Assembly: GCF_001434815.1 (NCBI RefSeq)
Contig: NZ_AZDU01000005.1
Location: forward strand, 1 to 61,762
From: Lactobacillus equicursoris DSM 19284 = JCM 14600 = CIP 110162
GTDB taxonomy: Bacteria; Bacillota; Bacilli; Lactobacillales; Lactobacillaceae
DNA: 61,762 nt
Direction: 5' to 3'
Below are positions 60,406-61,762 of the stretch, one piece after another (positions within the stretch are counted from its first letter, which is position 1; every line of letters begins with the position of its first letter). The notes under the pieces were generated by a model, which ran no database searches, was not told the DNA's origin, and saw only the letters and a program-made list of their open reading frames with translations. Position numbers and translations under genes: made by a program.

Positions 60406-61620
60406 ATGTTAGAAAACTTATTTGCCAAGAGAATCAACAAGAATATTCCTTCCCGCCTGCAAGGTTTGTTCCCAGAAACTAATTTCCCAGACAACATTTC
60501 CTTTGGGGGCGGCTGCCCTGATGAAAAATCCTTCCCAGCTCGTGAACTAGTTAACGCCTACCAAGAAGCCATCATTAATGAAAAAGAACACTCTTTCCAA
60601 TATCATGACGTCAAGGGTCCAGAAAGGCTGCGGGAATTTTTAGCAGACAGGGCTCAAAAGAAGATGGGCATCGCTAACGTGACCAGTGAGGACGTGATGC
60701 TGACGGCCGGCGGCCAGCAAGGGATTGAACTTGTCGCAAAGCTTTTCCTTGAAGCTGGCGACAAGATGGCTGTAGAAGTGCCTTGCTACGTCGGTGCCTT
60801 AGCCGCTTTTGACGTCTATGAGCCTGACTACTACGAAATTCCCATGGAAGACGATGGCGTCAACCTCGACTGCCTAGAAGCCACATTAAAGGCCCATCCG
60901 GACATTAAGCTTTTTTACACAGTGCCAGACTTCCACAACCCAACCGGCATCACCATGTCCCTGGAAAAACGCCAGCGTCTAGTAGAACTGGCCAACAAGT
61001 ACAACTTTGTGATCCTGGAAGACACGCCTTACCGGGACCTGCGCTACCACGGTGAAAGTCTGCCAAGCATCAAGAGCTTTGATACAGAAGGCCGCGTGAT
61101 CTTTTTATCCAGCTTCTCCAAGATCCTCTCCCCTGCCTACCGCCTTGGCTGGCTGGTGGCAAGTCCTGAAATCAAGGCGGAACTGACCAAGTTAAAGCTG
61201 GCAGAAGACCTGGAAGTGCCTTACATTCCATCTGCGACTGTAGACAACTACATCGCTCATCACGACTTAGATGCCCATATTGAAGGCTTAAAAAAGATCT
61301 ACCGGCAAAAGCTAGACAAGATGGATCAAGCCCTGCATGCATATTTGCCAGCTGATGCCAAGATCAGCCATCCAGAGGGCGGCTTCTTCTTCTGGATTGA
61401 ACTGGGCGATGACGCCAATACCAGTCAGCTCCTGCTTGAGGAAGCAATTCCTAACGAGCACTTGATTTACGTGCCATCTGCCAGCTTTTACCCTGACCGG
61501 GACCACGTCAACGGCCTGCGGGTCAACTTTACAGGTTCTAGTTTAGCAGAAATCGACGAGGGATGCAGACGCTTAGGACGTTTACTTAACGTAGATTCTT
61601 TGATGCAAGTAGCGATCTAA
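60406..61620 (+). CDS. PLP-dependent aminotransferase, class I/II (MocR/LysN-like)
   Basis: A 404-residue fold-type I enzyme. TAGGQQGIELVAKLFL binds the phosphate side of the cofactor, DFHNPTGITMSLEKR and ILEDTPYRDLRYHG hold the conserved Asn, Asp and Tyr, and the Schiff-base lysine is in SSFSKILSPAYRLGW. The N-terminal FGGGCPDEKSFP is typical of the 2-aminoadipate/aromatic transaminase branch related to MocR. It lacks the GntR-type DNA-binding domain. The substrate is likely an aromatic, branched-chain or aminoadipate amino acid. The ATG follows TAGGAGTTATCGAGT. It is probably activated by the divergent LysR protein. Confidence 0.93.
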   Translation: MLENLFAKRINKNIPSRLQGLFPETNFPDNISFGGGCPDEKSFPARELVNAYQEAIINEKEHSFQYHDVKGPERLREFLADRAQKKMGIANVTSEDVMLTAGGQQGIELVAKLFLEAGDKMAVEVPCYVGALAAFDVYEPDYYEIPMEDDGVNLDCLEATLKAHPDIKLFYTVPDFHNPTGITMSLEKRQRLVELANKYNFVILEDTPYRDLRYHGESLPSIKSFDTEGRVIFLSSFSKILSPAYRLGWLVASPEIKAELTKLKLAEDLEVPYIPSATVDNYIAHHDLDAHIEGLKKIYRQKLDKMDQALHAYLPADAKISHPEGGFFFWIELGDDANTSQLLLEEAIPNEHLIYVPSASFYPDRDHVNGLRVNFTGSSLAEIDEGCRRLGRLLNVDSLMQVAI

Positions 61621-61623
61621 AGC

Positions 61624-61656
61624 AAAAGTTGCGGATTTACCGCAACTTTTTTATTT
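61624..61656 (+). terminator. Terminator of the aminotransferase gene
   Basis: AAAAGTTGCGG and CCGCAACTTTT around ATTTA, followed by TTATTTTT. Confidence 0.92.
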
Positions 61657-61762
61657 TTAGGGGGGATAGCTTCAAATTTGACTCAACTGAACCGTACTTT
61701 TTAATAATCGCGGCAACTTTTTACTCACCTACCGAAGCCTTTCTCATAATTGAAACACGACT
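61657..61762. other. Right end of the window, no gene seen
   Basis: The last 106 bases hold no open frame of note and no clear hairpin. They may be the upstream region of a gene beyond the edge. Confidence 0.5.

Noticed and set aside
1..61762. CRISPR arrays, insertion sequences and rRNA genes
   Set aside because: No regularly spaced repeats, transposase-like frames, terminal inverted repeats with target duplications, or rRNA sequences were seen.

Overview
The window is a stretch of chromosome from a Gram-positive fermentative bacterium, most likely Lactobacillus delbrueckii or a close relative. The reasons are roughly half G+C with G/C-rich third codon positions, strong AGGAGG-type ribosome binding sites, pfkA-pyk as a unit, a pyruvate kinase with the extra C-terminal domain, the order cvfB-xerD-ribT-scpA-scpB-rluB, and the block LysM-cmk-rpsA-der-hup-TPR. 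The species call is an inference from protein similarity recalled from memory; no 16S gene is present. There is no rRNA, CRISPR array or insertion sequence. At most the last bases of one tRNA are cut by the left edge.

Layout. 1-6.0 kb: a HAD phosphatase, then argG-argH behind an arginine T-box riboswitch, divergent from two tandem LysR-type regulators. 6.0-10.5 kb: an accessory-looking module of unknown function, made of an 812-residue PLD-like/P-loop ATPase with a coiled-coil tail, two small partner genes, and a divergent lysine-rich membrane protein. 10.8-16.0 kb: a LysR-type regulator with a possible self-operator, a YfhO-type membrane protein and a TPR protein. 16.1-25.7 kb: housekeeping genes on the minus strand (hup, der, rpsA, cmk, LysM protein, ribU under an FMN riboswitch, rluB, scpB, scpA, ribT, xerD, cvfB). 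26-32.6 kb: pyk, pfkA, dnaE. 32.6-36.2 kb: a DUF2929 membrane protein and the complete proline operon proB-proA-proC. 36.3-42.6 kb: a GntR/HutC regulator, small membrane proteins, a UPF0340 protein, a phage-type SNF2 helicase and a cytosolic 5'-nucleotidase. 42.7-50 kb: rpmF, an SDR oxidoreductase, rnz, an OatA-like acyltransferase, obgE and uvrC. 50-61.7 kb: an amino-acid permease, a nucleoside hydrolase, recQ, a 2-hydroxyacid dehydrogenase, coaBC, argR, argS, and a LysR regulator divergent from a PLP aminotransferase.

How the genes work together. Arginine recurs: citrulline-to-arginine synthesis (argG-argH) is under a T-box whose specifier reads CGC, argR lies translationally joined to coaBC, and argS has a structured leader that can be drawn as a pseudoknot. 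Carbon flow is represented by pfkA-pyk, proline synthesis by proBAC, and chromosome maintenance by xerD, scpAB, HU, recQ, uvrC and dnaE.

Most interesting items. (1) The three-gene operon at 6054-9621 looks like an uncharacterised ATPase system, possibly defence-related. (2) The argS leader has two mutually exclusive or pseudoknotted stems. (3) Two genes, at 6054 and 38287, appear extended at their 3' ends by single-base changes in A-runs. (4) A phage-type SNF2 helicase carries an unrecognised N-terminal domain and sits among housekeeping genes. (5) Several near-perfect palindromes lie in promoter regions.
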